Shown: positions 1-12,385, numbered from the stretch's first letter. The stretch is DNA of 64,000 nucleotides from Terriglobus aquaticus (GCF_025685415.1 NZ_JAGSYB010000001.1:186001-250000); one strand, 5' to 3'. The notes: a model not told the origin generated them from the sequence alone. Numbers and translations: made by a program.

Positions 1-1185
1 GGGAACGACCTGCCGAAGTACTTTCCGCAACTGCTTACGAAAGATCACTGCACCCCGTGGGGCGATGCTCTGAACTTCGATGAAGACAACGCCGGAGATT
101 GCGCCAGGCAGGTGCGGGAACTCATCATCCAGAACGCGCTGTACTGGGTTGAAGAGTTCCACGTGGACGGCCTGAGACTCGACGCCACCCACGCCATCGT
201 CGACACGAGCAAGGTGCATGTGCTGGACGAGTTGGCCTCGCGGGTCCACGAGTTCGGCGCAGCGCACCAGCCGCCACGCCAAATCCACCTGATCCGCGAA
301 GACGAACAGAACGTCGCTCCGAAGCTGTTGCGCAATGAGAAGGGCCATTGCGAGAAGTTCACGGCGCAGTGGAACCATGATATGTCGCATCTGCTGGGAG
401 CAGCCATGCGACAGGATTTCTCAGGTGCGCAAGAGGACGAGGAAACCACCAAGCAGGCGGAGAGCGTTGCCGAAGGTTTCATCATCGCAGTGGAAGAACG
501 CGGTGAGTCTGGCGATGTCCGTTGTCATGTGCCTCCGACTGCGTTTGTCTCGTTCGTGCAAACTCACGACCTGATCGGGAACCGCATCGGAGCGGAGCGG
601 ATTCACGCGCTGGCGCCGCCGGCAGCCGTGCGAGCCGTGATGTCCCTGCTGCTACTCACGCCACAAATTCCCATGATCTTCATGGGCGACGAGTTCGGCG
701 CGACCACGCCCTTCCCCTACTTCTGCGACTTCGGTGGCGATCTGGGCAAGGCTGTAAGCCGGGGTCGGCGCGAGTTTCTCGCGCAATTGCATAACGCGGA
801 CGAGGCGGCACTGAAGAACGCGCCCGACCCGCAACAGGAGAGCACTTTTCTTTCCGCAAAGCTCGATTGGGCACAGCGGGAAGAGTCGACCTGGCCGGAC
901 TGGTACCGCCGCATCCTAGCAGTCCGGCAGGAGCATGTGAGCCCATCTCTCGAGAGTCTGCATCAGCGATGCGGAGAGTTCCGGGTTCTGCGCGCCGGAG
1001 CATTTCAGATCGGGTGGGATCTGGACGGGAAGCGTTTGGAGGTGTCTGCGAACCTGCGTCCTGACGCAACCGATGGGTTCGACGCGGGCGGCGAAACGAT
1101 CTGGCTGGAAGGGCAGTCGAGCGTTCCCGGTAGCCTCGACGCATTCTCCGTGCGATGGAGTGTGACGAGCTCGACAAGGTCCTGA
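1..1185 (+). CDS. treZ: Malto-oligosyltrehalose trehalohydrolase, C-terminal part
   Basis: Partial: the reading frame is open from base 1 and the N-terminus lies outside the window. A GH13 alpha-amylase-fold enzyme that releases trehalose from maltooligosyl-trehalose made by TreY. Visible are the nucleophile region FHVDGLRLDATHAI, the acid/base region HLIREDEQN, and FVQTHDLIGNRIGAERI, which matches the TreZ form of the last catalytic aspartate motif. FMGDEFGATTPFPYFCDF then leads into a beta-sandwich C-terminal domain. The family assignment over GlgB comes from the GNR and DEFGA motifs. It converges on glycogen phosphorylase, so it belongs to a storage-polysaccharide neighbourhood; treY is expected upstream. 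Confidence 0.9.
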   Translation, partial: GNDLPKYFPQLLTKDHCTPWGDALNFDEDNAGDCARQVRELIIQNALYWVEEFHVDGLRLDATHAIVDTSKVHVLDELASRVHEFGAAHQPPRQIHLIREDEQNVAPKLLRNEKGHCEKFTAQWNHDMSHLLGAAMRQDFSGAQEDEETTKQAESVAEGFIIAVEERGESGDVRCHVPPTAFVSFVQTHDLIGNRIGAERIHALAPPAAVRAVMSLLLLTPQIPMIFMGDEFGATTPFPYFCDFGGDLGKAVSRGRREFLAQLHNADEAALKNAPDPQQESTFLSAKLDWAQREESTWPDWYRRILAVRQEHVSPSLESLHQRCGEFRVLRAGAFQIGWDLDGKRLEVSANLRPDATDGFDAGGETIWLEGQSSVPGSLDAFSVRWSVTSSTRS

Positions 1186-1246
1186 TCTGGGCACAACGCT
1201 GGAGTGGCGACGCGAGGCAGCACCTCACGCCACTGCTCCCGGCGCG

Positions 1247-3751
<2,505 letters not shown>

Positions 3752-3880
3752 TTGAACCCCCTGTGATGACCGCGAATCTTCATTGTCGCAGAGGGTAGTT
3801 CAAACCCGTGTAAACGGCTCCGCCATTGCTACGGAAACCCGGGGCTGGTAGCCTTAGAGATTGAGAAAACCGCCCAAAAC

Positions 3881-5035
3881 ATGAGCACAGAGAACCAGAC
3901 GTACACCCGAAACAATCCTTTCGTCTCCACCATGCTGGTCAACTATGTGATGACCGACAGCGACTCGGAAAAAGAAACGCGTCACATTGAACTGGCGCTG
4001 GACAAGGGCATGGAATACACGCCCGGCGACGCCGTGGGCATCCTGCCGACGAACCGCGACTCTGAAGTCGAGGACGTCCTTAAGGCGCTCGGCTACAAGG
4101 GCGATGAGAAGGTGCTCGACTTCTTCAAGAAAGAAACCACGCTCGATGACGCACTGCGCACCAAGCTGCACATCGGCAAACTGACCCGCGGTTCGGTGAA
4201 CAGCTACGCGAAAATCGCTCCCGAGTCGACACCCGGTCTCGACTTCCTGAAGTCGCTCGCCGGCCAGGACAACAAGTCCCGCGCGGAAGAGTACGTCTGG
4301 GGTCGCGAGTTCCTCGACCTGATCACCGAGCACCCTGGCGGCATCACCGACCCGCAGCAGCTCTTCACGGTCCTCGGCCGCCTCACGCCGCGCATGTACT
4401 CCATCGCGAGCTCGCAGGCAAAAACGCCCGACGCCGTGCACACCACGGTTCGCGTGGTGCGCTACCACACGCACGGCCGCGATCGGCAGGGACTGTGCTC
4501 CGGACACCTGGGCGAGCGTGCCGATGCGGGCGCCACCCTGCCCATCTTCCTCCATGCCAACCAGAACTTTCGTCTGCCGGAGGATACGTCCGCGCCCGTC
4601 ATCATGGTCGGCCCGGGCACCGGCATCGCCCCGTTCCGCGCCTTCCTGCAGCATCGCCAGGCGCACGGTCACAAGGGCCAGAACTGGCTCTTCTTCGGCG
4701 AGCAGCGGCAGGCATCCGACTTCCTCTATCGCGAAGAATGGGAAGCTATGCTGGCGGACGGAACGCTCACCCGGCTCGACACTGCCTTCTCGCGAGACCA
4801 GAGCAAGAAGATCTATGTGCAGGACCGCATGCGCGAGAATCAGAAGGAGCTTTTCCAGTGGCTCGAGCGCGGTGCTTACTTCTACGTCTGCGGTGATGCC
4901 AGCCGTATGGCCAAAGACGTAGAGCAGACGCTGCTCGATACGATTGCCGACGGAAAGGGCTGCACGCCCGACGACGCGCAGTCCTACCTGACGGACATGA
5001 AGAAGGCGAAGCGCTACCAGTTGGACGTGTACTAG
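3881..5035 (+). CDS. CysJ-like NADPH-dependent FAD oxidoreductase without flavodoxin domain
   Basis: A 384-residue protein matching only the FAD/NADPH half of sulfite reductase flavoprotein (CysJ, about 600 residues) and related diflavin reductases. Visible motifs in order: RMYSIASSQ (FAD), GLCSGHLGERA, VGPGTGIAPFRAFLQHR (NADPH ribose/pyrophosphate), FFGEQR, YFYVCGDASRMAKDVE and the C-terminal aromatic end YQLDVY that stacks on FAD. The FMN-binding flavodoxin domain is absent, and no sulfite reductase hemoprotein gene is nearby. It probably passes electrons from NADPH to a separate flavodoxin or ferredoxin; the partner is unknown. It starts about 130 bp from the divergent glgP and ends at a strong terminator. 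Confidence 0.85.
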   Translation: MSTENQTYTRNNPFVSTMLVNYVMTDSDSEKETRHIELALDKGMEYTPGDAVGILPTNRDSEVEDVLKALGYKGDEKVLDFFKKETTLDDALRTKLHIGKLTRGSVNSYAKIAPESTPGLDFLKSLAGQDNKSRAEEYVWGREFLDLITEHPGGITDPQQLFTVLGRLTPRMYSIASSQAKTPDAVHTTVRVVRYHTHGRDRQGLCSGHLGERADAGATLPIFLHANQNFRLPEDTSAPVIMVGPGTGIAPFRAFLQHRQAHGHKGQNWLFFGEQRQASDFLYREEWEAMLADGTLTRLDTAFSRDQSKKIYVQDRMRENQKELFQWLERGAYFYVCGDASRMAKDVEQTLLDTIADGKGCTPDDAQSYLTDMKKAKRYQLDVY

Positions 5036-5053
5036 CCTTTCGCAACGACCCCG

Positions 5054-5084
5054 GAAAGAGGCTCCCGATTCGGGAGCCTCTTTC
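5054..5084 (+). terminator. Rho-independent terminator after the CysJ-like gene
   Basis: A perfect 15-bp inverted repeat (5054-5068 with 5070-5084, centred on AAAGAGGCTCCCGA) starts 18 bp after the stop codon; the effective loop is a few bases around ATT. The arms carry A- and T-runs, so it could work in both directions. Confidence 0.85.
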
Positions 5085-5157
5085 GTCTGCGCCGAAATCT
5101 GCCACTGCGGTGAGGAGGCGTGAGTCGCGCCGCATCCCATTGCAGAAGGAGCTTCCG

Positions 5158-5973
5158 ATGGATGGTGTTGCGGTTTCTGAAAACGACGTTCTTCCCATGG
5201 ACCACATCGCGACCGGCATCTTTGGGCTGCGCATCGCGTTTGTGAATGTCTTCGGAGTTGTCAATCCGGACGGGACCTGGACGCTGCTCGACGCCGGACT
5301 TCCTGGATCGGCGGCATACATCCGATCGTGGGCCGAGAAGCAGTTCGGAACGGCGCCAAAAGCCATTGTCCTCACTCACGGTCACTTCGACCACGTGGGT
5401 GCCTCGCGCACGCTGGCCGAACACTGGCAAGTGCCGGTCGTCGCGCACCCGCTGGAGGAGCCCTATCTCTCCGGGAAGCTGGCGTATCCTCCGCCGGATC
5501 CGGGCGTCGGCGGCGGCATGATGGCTCTGCTGTCGCCGCTGTATCCGAAAGACCCCATCGATCTGCGACCGCACCTCCGCTTGCTGCAAGCGGCAGAGGG
5601 GAGCGGCATCCCTGAACTGGAAGGCTGGCAGGTCCTGCACACGCCAGGCCACACACCGGGGCACATCTCGTTCTATCGCCAGTCGGACGACACGCTGCTC
5701 GTGGGCGATGCGTTCTGCACCACCAAGCCGGAGGCGTTCTTCCAGGCCGCTCTGGTGCAACATCCTGAGTTGCACGGACCGCCAGCCTACTTCACCTCAG
5801 ACTGGAACGCGGCCCGCGCCTCGGTTCAGAAACTTGCCGGGCTATCCCCGCGGATCGTTGTACCCGGCCACGGCAAGCCGCTCTCGGGAGCCGACGTTCC
5901 CGTGCAGCTACGAAAGCTCGCGGAGCGCTTCGACGAAGTTGCACTTCCTGAGGATCACAAGGCGGACGCTTAG
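5158..5973 (+). CDS. MBL-fold metallo-hydrolase
   Basis: A 271-residue metallo-beta-lactamase-fold protein. Zinc-ligand motifs are clear: LTHGHFDHVGASRTLA (HxHxDH), the third-ligand region HTPGHTPGHISFYR, the bridging aspartate LLVGDAF, and the last histidine in VVPGHGKPL. The closest style is the general glyoxalase-II-like/hydrolase group; there is no signal peptide, so it is cytoplasmic. The ATG at 5158 is preferred because AAGGAG lies at 5145-5150; an in-frame start at 5110 has no comparable site. It lies 30 bp before nfo. The substrate cannot be read from the sequence. Confidence 0.88.
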   Translation: MDGVAVSENDVLPMDHIATGIFGLRIAFVNVFGVVNPDGTWTLLDAGLPGSAAYIRSWAEKQFGTAPKAIVLTHGHFDHVGASRTLAEHWQVPVVAHPLEEPYLSGKLAYPPPDPGVGGGMMALLSPLYPKDPIDLRPHLRLLQAAEGSGIPELEGWQVLHTPGHTPGHISFYRQSDDTLLVGDAFCTTKPEAFFQAALVQHPELHGPPAYFTSDWNAARASVQKLAGLSPRIVVPGHGKPLSGADVPVQLRKLAERFDEVALPEDHKADA

Positions 5974-6003
5974 AGAGACGAGCGGCGAGGCTACTATCGA
6001 AAG

Positions 6004-6870
6004 GTGGCATCGCAGCGGCAGCGTATTGGTATCCACTTGTCCACCAGCGGCGGCACCTGGACCGCTGTGCAGCGTGCCGTTGAGTGCGGCGCCAACTGCT
6101 TTCAGATCTTCTCGTCGTCGCCGCGTACCTGGCGCGCAACACCCGTGTCCGAGGAAGACGCGGAGCGCATGCGCAGCGGGCGGGCGTTGCACAACATCGG
6201 TCCGCTGGCGATCCATGCGTCGTACCTGATCAATCTCTGCTCGCAAACGGCGGAGGTCCGCAGCAAGTCCACTGCAACCTTCCGTGGCGAGGTGGACCGC
6301 GCGCTCGCGCTCGGTGCGGACTTCCTCGTGTTGCATCCGGGGTCGTGGCGAGGTCTCACGCGCGATGAGGCCCTGCGTCACGCGGCCGAAAACATCGAGC
6401 GTGCGCTGGACGGCCTGCCATGCCAGGACTCCCGTTTGCGCATCCTCATTGAGAACTCAGCCGGGTCTGAGTTCAGCATGGGCGGAAGCCTGGATCAGAT
6501 TGCGGACTTGGTTCACCTGCTGGACCGCTGTGCTCCCGTAGATGTTTGTCTCGATACGTGTCACCTGCATGTCGCCGGTTACGACATAGTGACTCCTGAG
6601 GGCTACCTGGAGACAGTGCAAAACATAGAGGACAGTTTCGGCGCGCGACGTGTGAAGGTCTGGCACTGCAACGATGCGAAGGCGCCGCAGGGCAGTAAGC
6701 TCGATCGGCATCAGCACATTGGCGACGGCACCATCGGACCCAACGCGTTCCGGCGCATTCTTATGGATTCGCGTTTCGCGCAGTGTGCGTTCATTGCGGA
6801 AACGCCGGTCGATGAGCCAGGCGATGTCTTGCGCAATGTCGCTACGTTGCGGGCGCTGGCCGCAGAGTGA
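6004..6870 (+). CDS. nfo: Deoxyribonuclease IV (AP endonuclease)
   Basis: A 288-residue TIM-barrel endonuclease IV, which cuts 5' of abasic sites and removes 3'-blocking groups in base-excision repair. Zinc-ligand and barrel motifs are in family order: GIHLSTSGG, HASYLINL, LHPGSW, ILIENSAG, CLDTCHLHVAGYD, WHCNDAKAPQGSKLDRHQHI, GDGTIG and IAETPVDEPGD. Length matches E. coli Nfo (285 residues). The start is a GTG at 6004; the upstream ribosome-binding site is weak. It probably shares a transcript with the MBL hydrolase. Confidence 0.96.
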   Translation: MASQRQRIGIHLSTSGGTWTAVQRAVECGANCFQIFSSSPRTWRATPVSEEDAERMRSGRALHNIGPLAIHASYLINLCSQTAEVRSKSTATFRGEVDRALALGADFLVLHPGSWRGLTRDEALRHAAENIERALDGLPCQDSRLRILIENSAGSEFSMGGSLDQIADLVHLLDRCAPVDVCLDTCHLHVAGYDIVTPEGYLETVQNIEDSFGARRVKVWHCNDAKAPQGSKLDRHQHIGDGTIGPNAFRRILMDSRFAQCAFIAETPVDEPGDVLRNVATLRALAAE

Positions 6871-6927
6871 AGCCTTTTCAACATCGCCTCGTCTGTACGT
6901 GCAGATTCACCCCAGAGGCACATTCGT

Positions 6928-7842
6928 ATGAGACTCGCGAGCTCCTTAGCTCTTCTATCTGTTGCGCTTTCTGCTCCGCTCGTCGCGCAGTCTGCGCCCG
7001 CTGACCAGCCCTCGTCCCCGCAACCAGGCGCTCACCACGGAGGCCCACATGGGCATCGGCCGTTTGGCCCAGGCATGGCCGCGCATCGCGTGGAGCCCAT
7101 AGCCGGAGCGCCGTTCACTGCCCAGTTTACAGAGACGTCGAACTTCACCGATCGGCAGGGCGCTCAGCAACAGCGCACCAGCACGGTCTATCGCGATTCG
7201 CAGGGCCGGGTGCGCGAGGAGATCACGCTGCCTCCGCCTCCTCCGCGCGCACCTTCGCCCAACAGCACGGGTGCGGCGCCAGAGGCTCCGTCTGCTCCCC
7301 GCGGACCGCGCACAATGATCACCATTTTGGATCCGGTCGCGAACACGGTTACGCACTTGAATGTCGATCGCCAGACTGCCTTTGTGCAGACACTGCCGCC
7401 AGACTTCTTCACGCGCCTGCAGCAGCGGGAGAGCCGCAAGGAATCCGGACAGCCTTCGCAGGCAGCCCGCAATAACGTGACGACCACCACCCTTGGTTCC
7501 AAGGTCGTCGCCGGCGTCTCCGCCACGGGCACGCAGTCCACAATCACGTTCCCAGCCCGCGACAACGGCACCGCACACACCATGACGCGGCAGACGTGGT
7601 TTTCGCCCGACCTGAAGCTGGATGTTGGCTCGTCTGAAAGCGGCGAGCGCGGAACGCGATCCGAAACGTTGACCTCCGTAAACCGCGCGGAGCCAAACCC
7701 GAGCCTGTTCCAGGTACCCGCTGGCTATACGGTGGTGAACGCGCCGGAGCACCCCTTCGGTGGCGGACATCGTGGCGGCCCGGGTGGCTTCCGCGGCAAC
7801 GGCCAGGATGCTCCACCGCCGCCACCACCGCCAGCCATGTAA
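6928..7842 (+). CDS. Secreted proline-rich hypothetical protein (acidobacterial type)
   Basis: A 304-residue protein of no recognised function. A signal peptide (about residues 1-21, leucine-rich, ending at AQSA) is followed by a His/Pro/Gly-rich stretch, a central part with STVYRDSQGRVREEITL and ITILDPVANTVTHLNVD, and a C-terminal tail GGGHRGGPGGFRG ending in a run of prolines. The 'YRDSQGR.R.E' plus 'I.DP....Y.LD' arrangement is familiar from secreted acidobacterial proteins of unknown role. It probably resides in the periplasm. It ends 19 bp before a bidirectional terminator. Confidence 0.8.
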   Translation: MRLASSLALLSVALSAPLVAQSAPADQPSSPQPGAHHGGPHGHRPFGPGMAAHRVEPIAGAPFTAQFTETSNFTDRQGAQQQRTSTVYRDSQGRVREEITLPPPPPRAPSPNSTGAAPEAPSAPRGPRTMITILDPVANTVTHLNVDRQTAFVQTLPPDFFTRLQQRESRKESGQPSQAARNNVTTTTLGSKVVAGVSATGTQSTITFPARDNGTAHTMTRQTWFSPDLKLDVGSSESGERGTRSETLTSVNRAEPNPSLFQVPAGYTVVNAPEHPFGGGHRGGPGGFRGNGQDAPPPPPPPAM

Positions 7843-7861
7843 GAGTCGCGTGCAGAAGAGC

Positions 7862-7890
7862 AGAAGGCCACCCGGATCGGGTGGCCTTCT
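7862..7890. terminator. Bidirectional terminator between convergent genes
   Basis: A perfect 13-bp stem (7862-7874 with 7878-7890, AAGGCCACCCG core) and a GAT loop. It lies between the plus-strand secreted protein and the minus-strand transpeptidase, which ends at 7898. Confidence 0.85.
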
Positions 7891-7897
7891 TGGCATT

Positions 7898-9283
7898 TCA
7901 CTTGGATTGTGTCGGCGAACTCGTGGCAGAATCTGCGCCGTCCGCGTCATCGTCGTCGGTCTTCGCCGGAACGATCGGCACCACGGGATGCTGGCCGAAA
8001 TAAGCGCGGTTGGAGAGCGCCCGGTAGAAGATGCCGGTCAGCTCCGCAGCCTTGGGACCAAACGTCGGCCGGCCACCCGTCAGGAAGAACACCGTCACGA
8101 TGCGGCCCGTCGGGCCCTCGCCGTACGCTGCAAACCAGCCGTACCGCGTGCCGTTGTTGGAGCACGTGCCTGTCTTGCCCAGCACCGGGAAGTCTGTGAA
8201 GTTGGCGCGCAGGCTGCGTGCCGTTCCGAAACGAGCATTCACCGCGCCAGCCATGCCGGGCAGCATCTCCGGGATCGCCGACTGGATGTTGAGAGTGCGC
8301 TTCAACCTGGGCTGAAAGCTCGCGATCTCCTGCGGTGTGGTCGGGTGCTGCAGGTAAAAAAGCGATCCGCCGTTCGCGATGGCGCTGACAATCGCGCCCA
8401 ACTGCATCGGCGTCATCTGCACCGATTCGCCGAACGAGCACATGCGGCCGACACCGCCCTGCGCCAGCGGCAACTCGTGATCCGGATACACGCCAAGCGT
8501 TTCACCGGGAATGTTGTAGCCCGCCAGTTCGCCCAGGCCGAACTCGTTCTCGTAGTGCTTCAGCTTTTCGAAGCCGATCTCGCGGCCCAGTACCTCGAAG
8601 TACGGGTTAACGCTCTTGGCCAACGCATAGGTCATGTTCACGCGGTAGTTGCCGCCCAGCGATACCGGCGTGTCGGCGTGGACAAGGCCCTCGCTCAGCG
8701 CGGCCAAAGCCACAGTCACCTTGATGGTGCTGCACGGCTCCGCACCCGGGCCCAGCGCCATCTTCTGGTTGACCATCGCCAGGATGCGGCCGTTGCTTGG
8801 ATCGATCGCGAGCGCTGTCCCGTTGTAATTGCCCAGGGCTTCAATCAGCGAAGACCGAACCAGCGGATCTTCGCCAGCAGTCACATCGCCAAGGATCAGG
8901 TTGTCCACATTGTCGGTGAACGACGAGGCGGTGAAGCGCTCGCCATAGCGATGCGGAATACCCGTAATCCGGATGAGCCGACCGTGACGCCCCCGACGCG
9001 TGATGGTGACCACGTTGTTGCTGGACGCAACACGCCCGCGCGCACCGCGCCCAGCGTGAACCGGAGCCACATGGCCGCGGCTGTGCTGCAGGGCAGCCAT
9101 GCGCCGGCTGGCGGACGCCTTCTCATGCACCGTCGCGGCGCCGTGGTGGGCAGGGCGCGCCACAACTCGGCTGTGCGCCGCGTGTGCCAATGACGGCGAA
9201 GCGGCGAGCAGCAACGACGCTGCGACTGGAAGACATTTCTCGAGGCGGGGCAGGGAAGGGAAACCAAACAGCTTCTTCAACAA
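7898..9283 (-). CDS. Penicillin-binding transpeptidase-domain protein
   Basis: A 461-residue membrane-anchored or exported DD-transpeptidase. A basic start and hydrophobic segment (LPVAASLLLAASPSLAHA) form a signal, a basic low-complexity stretch follows to about residue 105, then the transpeptidase domain with SxxK (S185-T-I-K188), SxN (S224-V-N226) and KTG (K370-T-G-T). There is no glycosyltransferase or PBP dimerisation domain. The start chosen is TTG at 9283 with AGGAG 6 nt upstream; a longer frame reaches back into ftsZ and has no such support. It lies directly after ftsZ in the division cluster, so a role in septal peptidoglycan is likely but not shown. The C-terminal tail is acidic (DDDDADGAD). 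Confidence 0.88.
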   Translation of the reverse strand: MLKKLFGFPSLPRLEKCLPVAASLLLAASPSLAHAAHSRVVARPAHHGAATVHEKASASRRMAALQHSRGHVAPVHAGRGARGRVASSNNVVTITRRGRHGRLIRITGIPHRYGERFTASSFTDNVDNLILGDVTAGEDPLVRSSLIEALGNYNGTALAIDPSNGRILAMVNQKMALGPGAEPCSTIKVTVALAALSEGLVHADTPVSLGGNYRVNMTYALAKSVNPYFEVLGREIGFEKLKHYENEFGLGELAGYNIPGETLGVYPDHELPLAQGGVGRMCSFGESVQMTPMQLGAIVSAIANGGSLFYLQHPTTPQEIASFQPRLKRTLNIQSAIPEMLPGMAGAVNARFGTARSLRANFTDFPVLGKTGTCSNNGTRYGWFAAYGEGPTGRIVTVFFLTGGRPTFGPKAAELTGIFYRALSNRAYFGQHPVVPIVPAKTDDDDADGADSATSSPTQSK

Positions 9284-9341
9284 AAACAGCTCCTGACCAG
9301 TTTGGACGGGCGGATGGGACCGCGGTTTCGCGCCAGCCAGG

Positions 9342-10925
9342 CTAGTGCGAACCGCGGCGCAGAAATGCGGGGATGTCCAGCTCGTCGTGCTCTGGCTGCT
9401 CCGGTTCGGATGCCGGGGCCAGGCCGCCAAAGGTGGGTACGCGAACGTCGGTGCGCAACTGCGGTTCGGCGTCAAACGCGGGCTCCGCGGGCGTCTGGTC
9501 TTCGCTCCTGCGGCGTCCACGATGGAAGAAGTCATCGTCGAAGACGGACGCCGGCACCGGCACCAGCTCCGGACCCTGCTGCGGCTGCGGCGCTTTCATC
9601 GCGCTCTGCATCGCGTCCGCGAAGCTGGCTGGCTGCTGCGGCGCTGTAGCCGGAGCGACCTCGTCCTGTTCGTCTTCATCGGCGCGGAAGGTTGGCGCAG
9701 GCACATACGTGGGCGCCGGTGCGGCATTGGCCGAATGAACCGCTGGCGGAGCCGGCATGATCGAGGGTGCGGGCGCGGCGGGAACGGCTGCGGGTGCAAC
9801 CGGATCGGGCCGGTACACGGGCTCGGCAAAGGCCGGACGCTGCGGCTGCGTCACTATGGGCGGAGGCGTGAAGAAGCTTTCGCTGGATCCACGTCCGGTC
9901 GCCGGATAGCTCTGCTCCAGCATGCGCTCGCGGCGTTCGTTGTCGGCGCCACGGTCGCGGAAACCTGTGGCGATCACGGTGATCTTCACCTGGTCGCCCA
10001 TGGTCTCGTCCTGCACCGCGCCAAAGATAATGTTGGCATCCTCGTGAGCCGCGTCCTGAATCAGGGTCGAGGCGGCGTTCACCTCACTCAGCTTCAGCGA
10101 CGACGATCCCGTGATGTTGATGAGGATGCCGCGCGCACCGTCGATCGCACCGGCTTCCAGCAGCGGCGAAGCCATCGCAGCATGCGCTGCATCGATCGCG
10201 CGATGCGCTCCCGATCCGATGCCGGTGGCCATCACGGCATAGCCCATGCCTGCCATCGTGGTCTTGACGTCGGCAAAGTCGCGGTTGATCACGCCCGGAA
10301 TGGTGATGATGTCTGAAATGCCCTGCACGGCTTGCCGCAGCACATCGTCGGCAACGCGGAAGGATTCGAAGAAGCCAGTGTCCTGCGCCACTTCCAGCAG
10401 CTTCTCGTTCGGGATGACGATGACCGTATCGACGGCGTCCAGCAGTTCCTGTAGACCGCGTTCCGCCTGCGACCGGCGGCGCTTGCCTTCAAAGCCAAAC
10501 GGCCGCGTGACAACCGCCACGGTCAGCGCGCCCATCTCGCTTGCCAGCGAAGCGATCACCGGTGCCGCGCCCGTACCTGTGCCGCCACCCAGGCCGGTGG
10601 TCACGAACACCATGTCCGCGCCTTCCAGCGCCTCGATGATCTTGTCGGAATCTTCCAGCGCCGCGCGTCGGCCCACATCGGGATTGGCGCCCGCGCCCAG
10701 ACCGTTCGTCAGCTTCACGCCAAGCTGCAGCTTGACCGCGGCCTGCGAAGTCTTCAGCGCCTGCACATCCGTGTTGGCCGCAATGAATTCGACGCCTTCC
10801 ACTTTCGCCGCGATCATGCGGTTCACGGCGTTGTTACCACCACCGCCCACACCGATCACCTTGATGCGTGCGCCGCGTGGCATGTCGTCCTGGTATTGAA
10901 TGCGAAGGTCGTCGTCGGGCAGCAT
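9342..10925 (-). CDS. ftsZ: Cell division protein FtsZ
   Basis: A 527-residue tubulin-like GTPase that forms the Z ring. The GTP-binding signature [11 protein letters not shown] is at about residues 113-123, preceded by [16 protein letters not shown]. The T7 loop is in [12 protein letters not shown] Pro/Ala-rich linker of roughly 150 residues, longer than in E. coli FtsZ (383 residues total), leads to the conserved C-terminal peptide [11 protein letters not shown] that binds FtsA/ZipA-type partners. A ribosome-binding AGGAG lies about 11 nt before the ATG. About 230 bp separates it from ftsA upstream, room for its own promoter. Confidence 0.98.
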   Translation of the reverse strand: MLPDDDLRIQYQDDMPRGARIKVIGVGGGGNNAVNRMIAAKVEGVEFIAANTDVQALKTSQAAVKLQLGVKLTNGLGAGANPDVGRRAALEDSDKIIEALEGADMVFVTTGLGGGTGTGAAPVIASLASEMGALTVAVVTRPFGFEGKRRRSQAERGLQELLDAVDTVIVIPNEKLLEVAQDTGFFESFRVADDVLRQAVQGISDIITIPGVINRDFADVKTTMAGMGYAVMATGIGSGAHRAIDAAHAAMASPLLEAGAIDGARGILINITGSSSLKLSEVNAASTLIQDAAHEDANIIFGAVQDETMGDQVKITVIATGFRDRGADNERRERMLEQSYPATGRGSSESFFTPPPIVTQPQRPAFAEPVYRPDPVAPAAVPAAPAPSIMPAPPAVHSANAAPAPTYVPAPTFRADEDEQDEVAPATAPQQPASFADAMQSAMKAPQPQQGPELVPVPASVFDDDFFHRGRRRSEDQTPAEPAFDAEPQLRTDVRVPTFGGLAPASEPEQPEHDELDIPAFLRRGSH

Positions 10926-11155
10926 CGGTCAAAAAACTCCTGGAGGGCGTGTGGGATGGCGCTGCAATCGGGCCAATGTGTGTCAGAAACGCAAATGCGT
11001 TGCGGCGCTCGGCATTCCACTCAGCCGTATCCACACGATTCTTTCATGCGGCACCAAGCCACGCGAAATGGAAATCGGTCCCACGGAAGTGGCGAGTGCC
11101 CGCTTTGGTACAAACCCGCTGCGCTCGCCTCAGTTGCTGTGCTGTCGCGGCCCGG

Positions 11156-12385
11156 TTAGAACGTTCCGGCGAAGATCGCCTTCAACTTCTGCTTCAGGCC
11201 CAACTCTTCGTTGGCGCGACGCACGCGAGTCCGATGCGTGTACAGCAGCATGCCGATCGCGGTGGCGAACTCGGGCTCGGCCAACTCCTCGGGCATGCGG
11301 CTCAGCGGAACCGGCGAACCGATGCGTGCCGGCGTACGCAGCAGCGACTCGGCCACGTCCAGCAGCCCGGCCAGACGAGCTCCGCCGCCAGTCATGACAC
11401 AGCCGGTGCCCAGTGCCTCCAGCACGCCGCCCTCGCGCAGGTTGTTCCTCAGCATCGTGAACAGCTCACGCGCACGCGGCTCCAGAATCTCTGCGAGAAA
11501 GCGCTGGCGCACCAGCCGTGGAGCCGTCGTGCCGCCCGTGTGCAGGTTTCCGCCAACTTCCACCTCGTTCAACGACGGAACGCTGGTGACCACGCAATTG
11601 CCAAACTCAATCTTCAGCCGCTCCGCCTCTTCCTGCGAAACGTGCAGACCGACGGCGAGATCATTGGTGAAGTGATCGCCACCAATGGGCAGCACCGCCG
11701 TGTGCGCCACAGACCCTTCGAAGAACACGGCCAACTCGGTCGAACTCGCGCCGATGTCGGCGATGCAAACACCCAGCTCGCGCTCGTCCGCACTCAACAC
11801 GGCTTCCGCCGACGCGATGCCCTCGTAGACCGTATCGACCACTTCCAGGCCGGCGCGATTCGCGCAGGTAACGACTGACTGCGTCACGCCGCCGCTGCAG
11901 GTAGACAGGTGCAGATTCACTTCCAACTTTGTGCCAACCATGCCGATTGGATCGTGAATGCCCGGCTGGTCGTCGAGGATGAACTCCTGCGGCAACAAAT
12001 GCAGGATCTCGCGATCAGCGGGCAGCGCCACGGAACGCGCACGGTCCACGGCGGCGCGTACCTCTTCGCGCGTAATCTCTCGCATGCGCGAGCCCATGCT
12101 GATGCCGCCGCGCGAGTTGATGCCGCGCACGTGGGTTCCGCCCACGCCGACCACAGCCGTCTCAATGCCGACCTTGGTCAGACGCTCCGCTGTCAGCGCG
12201 GCCCGGTTGATCGCATCGGCCGCCGGCGCAAGTTCCGCGATCAGGCCTTTGCGCATGCCCTTTGACTTCTCAATGCCATGCCCGCGATAGCGCAGAACGC
12301 CGTCCTGCACTTCTGCGACCAGAACGCAGCACTTCGCGCTTCCGGCGTCCAGCACGGTGATCAGATTGTCCGGACTCTCTTTCAC
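11156..12385 (-). CDS. ftsA: Cell division protein FtsA
   Basis: A 409-residue actin-like protein that anchors FtsZ to the membrane. It begins ITVLDAGSAKCCVLVAEV (phosphate-1 region); the 1C subdomain region contains GGTHVRGINSRG, then CIADIGASSTELAVFFEG (phosphate-2) and LGTGCVMTGGGARLAGLL (adenosine motif). The C-terminal end is basic (LKQKLKAIFAGTF), as expected for the membrane-targeting helix. The start is GTG at 12385. It stands in the usual order ftsQ-ftsA-ftsZ. Confidence 0.96.
   Translation of the reverse strand: MKESPDNLITVLDAGSAKCCVLVAEVQDGVLRYRGHGIEKSKGMRKGLIAELAPAADAINRAALTAERLTKVGIETAVVGVGGTHVRGINSRGGISMGSRMREITREEVRAAVDRARSVALPADREILHLLPQEFILDDQPGIHDPIGMVGTKLEVNLHLSTCSGGVTQSVVTCANRAGLEVVDTVYEGIASAEAVLSADERELGVCIADIGASSTELAVFFEGSVAHTAVLPIGGDHFTNDLAVGLHVSQEEAERLKIEFGNCVVTSVPSLNEVEVGGNLHTGGTTAPRLVRQRFLAEILEPRARELFTMLRNNLREGGVLEALGTGCVMTGGGARLAGLLDVAESLLRTPARIGSPVPLSRMPEELAEPEFATAIGMLLYTHRTRVRRANEELGLKQKLKAIFAGTF

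Noticed and set aside
1186-1246. Terminator between treZ and glgP
   Set aside because: A weak 7-bp inverted repeat (GAGTGGCG/CGCCACT) without a T-run; not enough to call.
3854-5140. Long minus-strand open frame over the CysJ-like gene
   Set aside because: Mirror of the plus-strand gene's codon bias and runs through its terminator; no recognisable domain.
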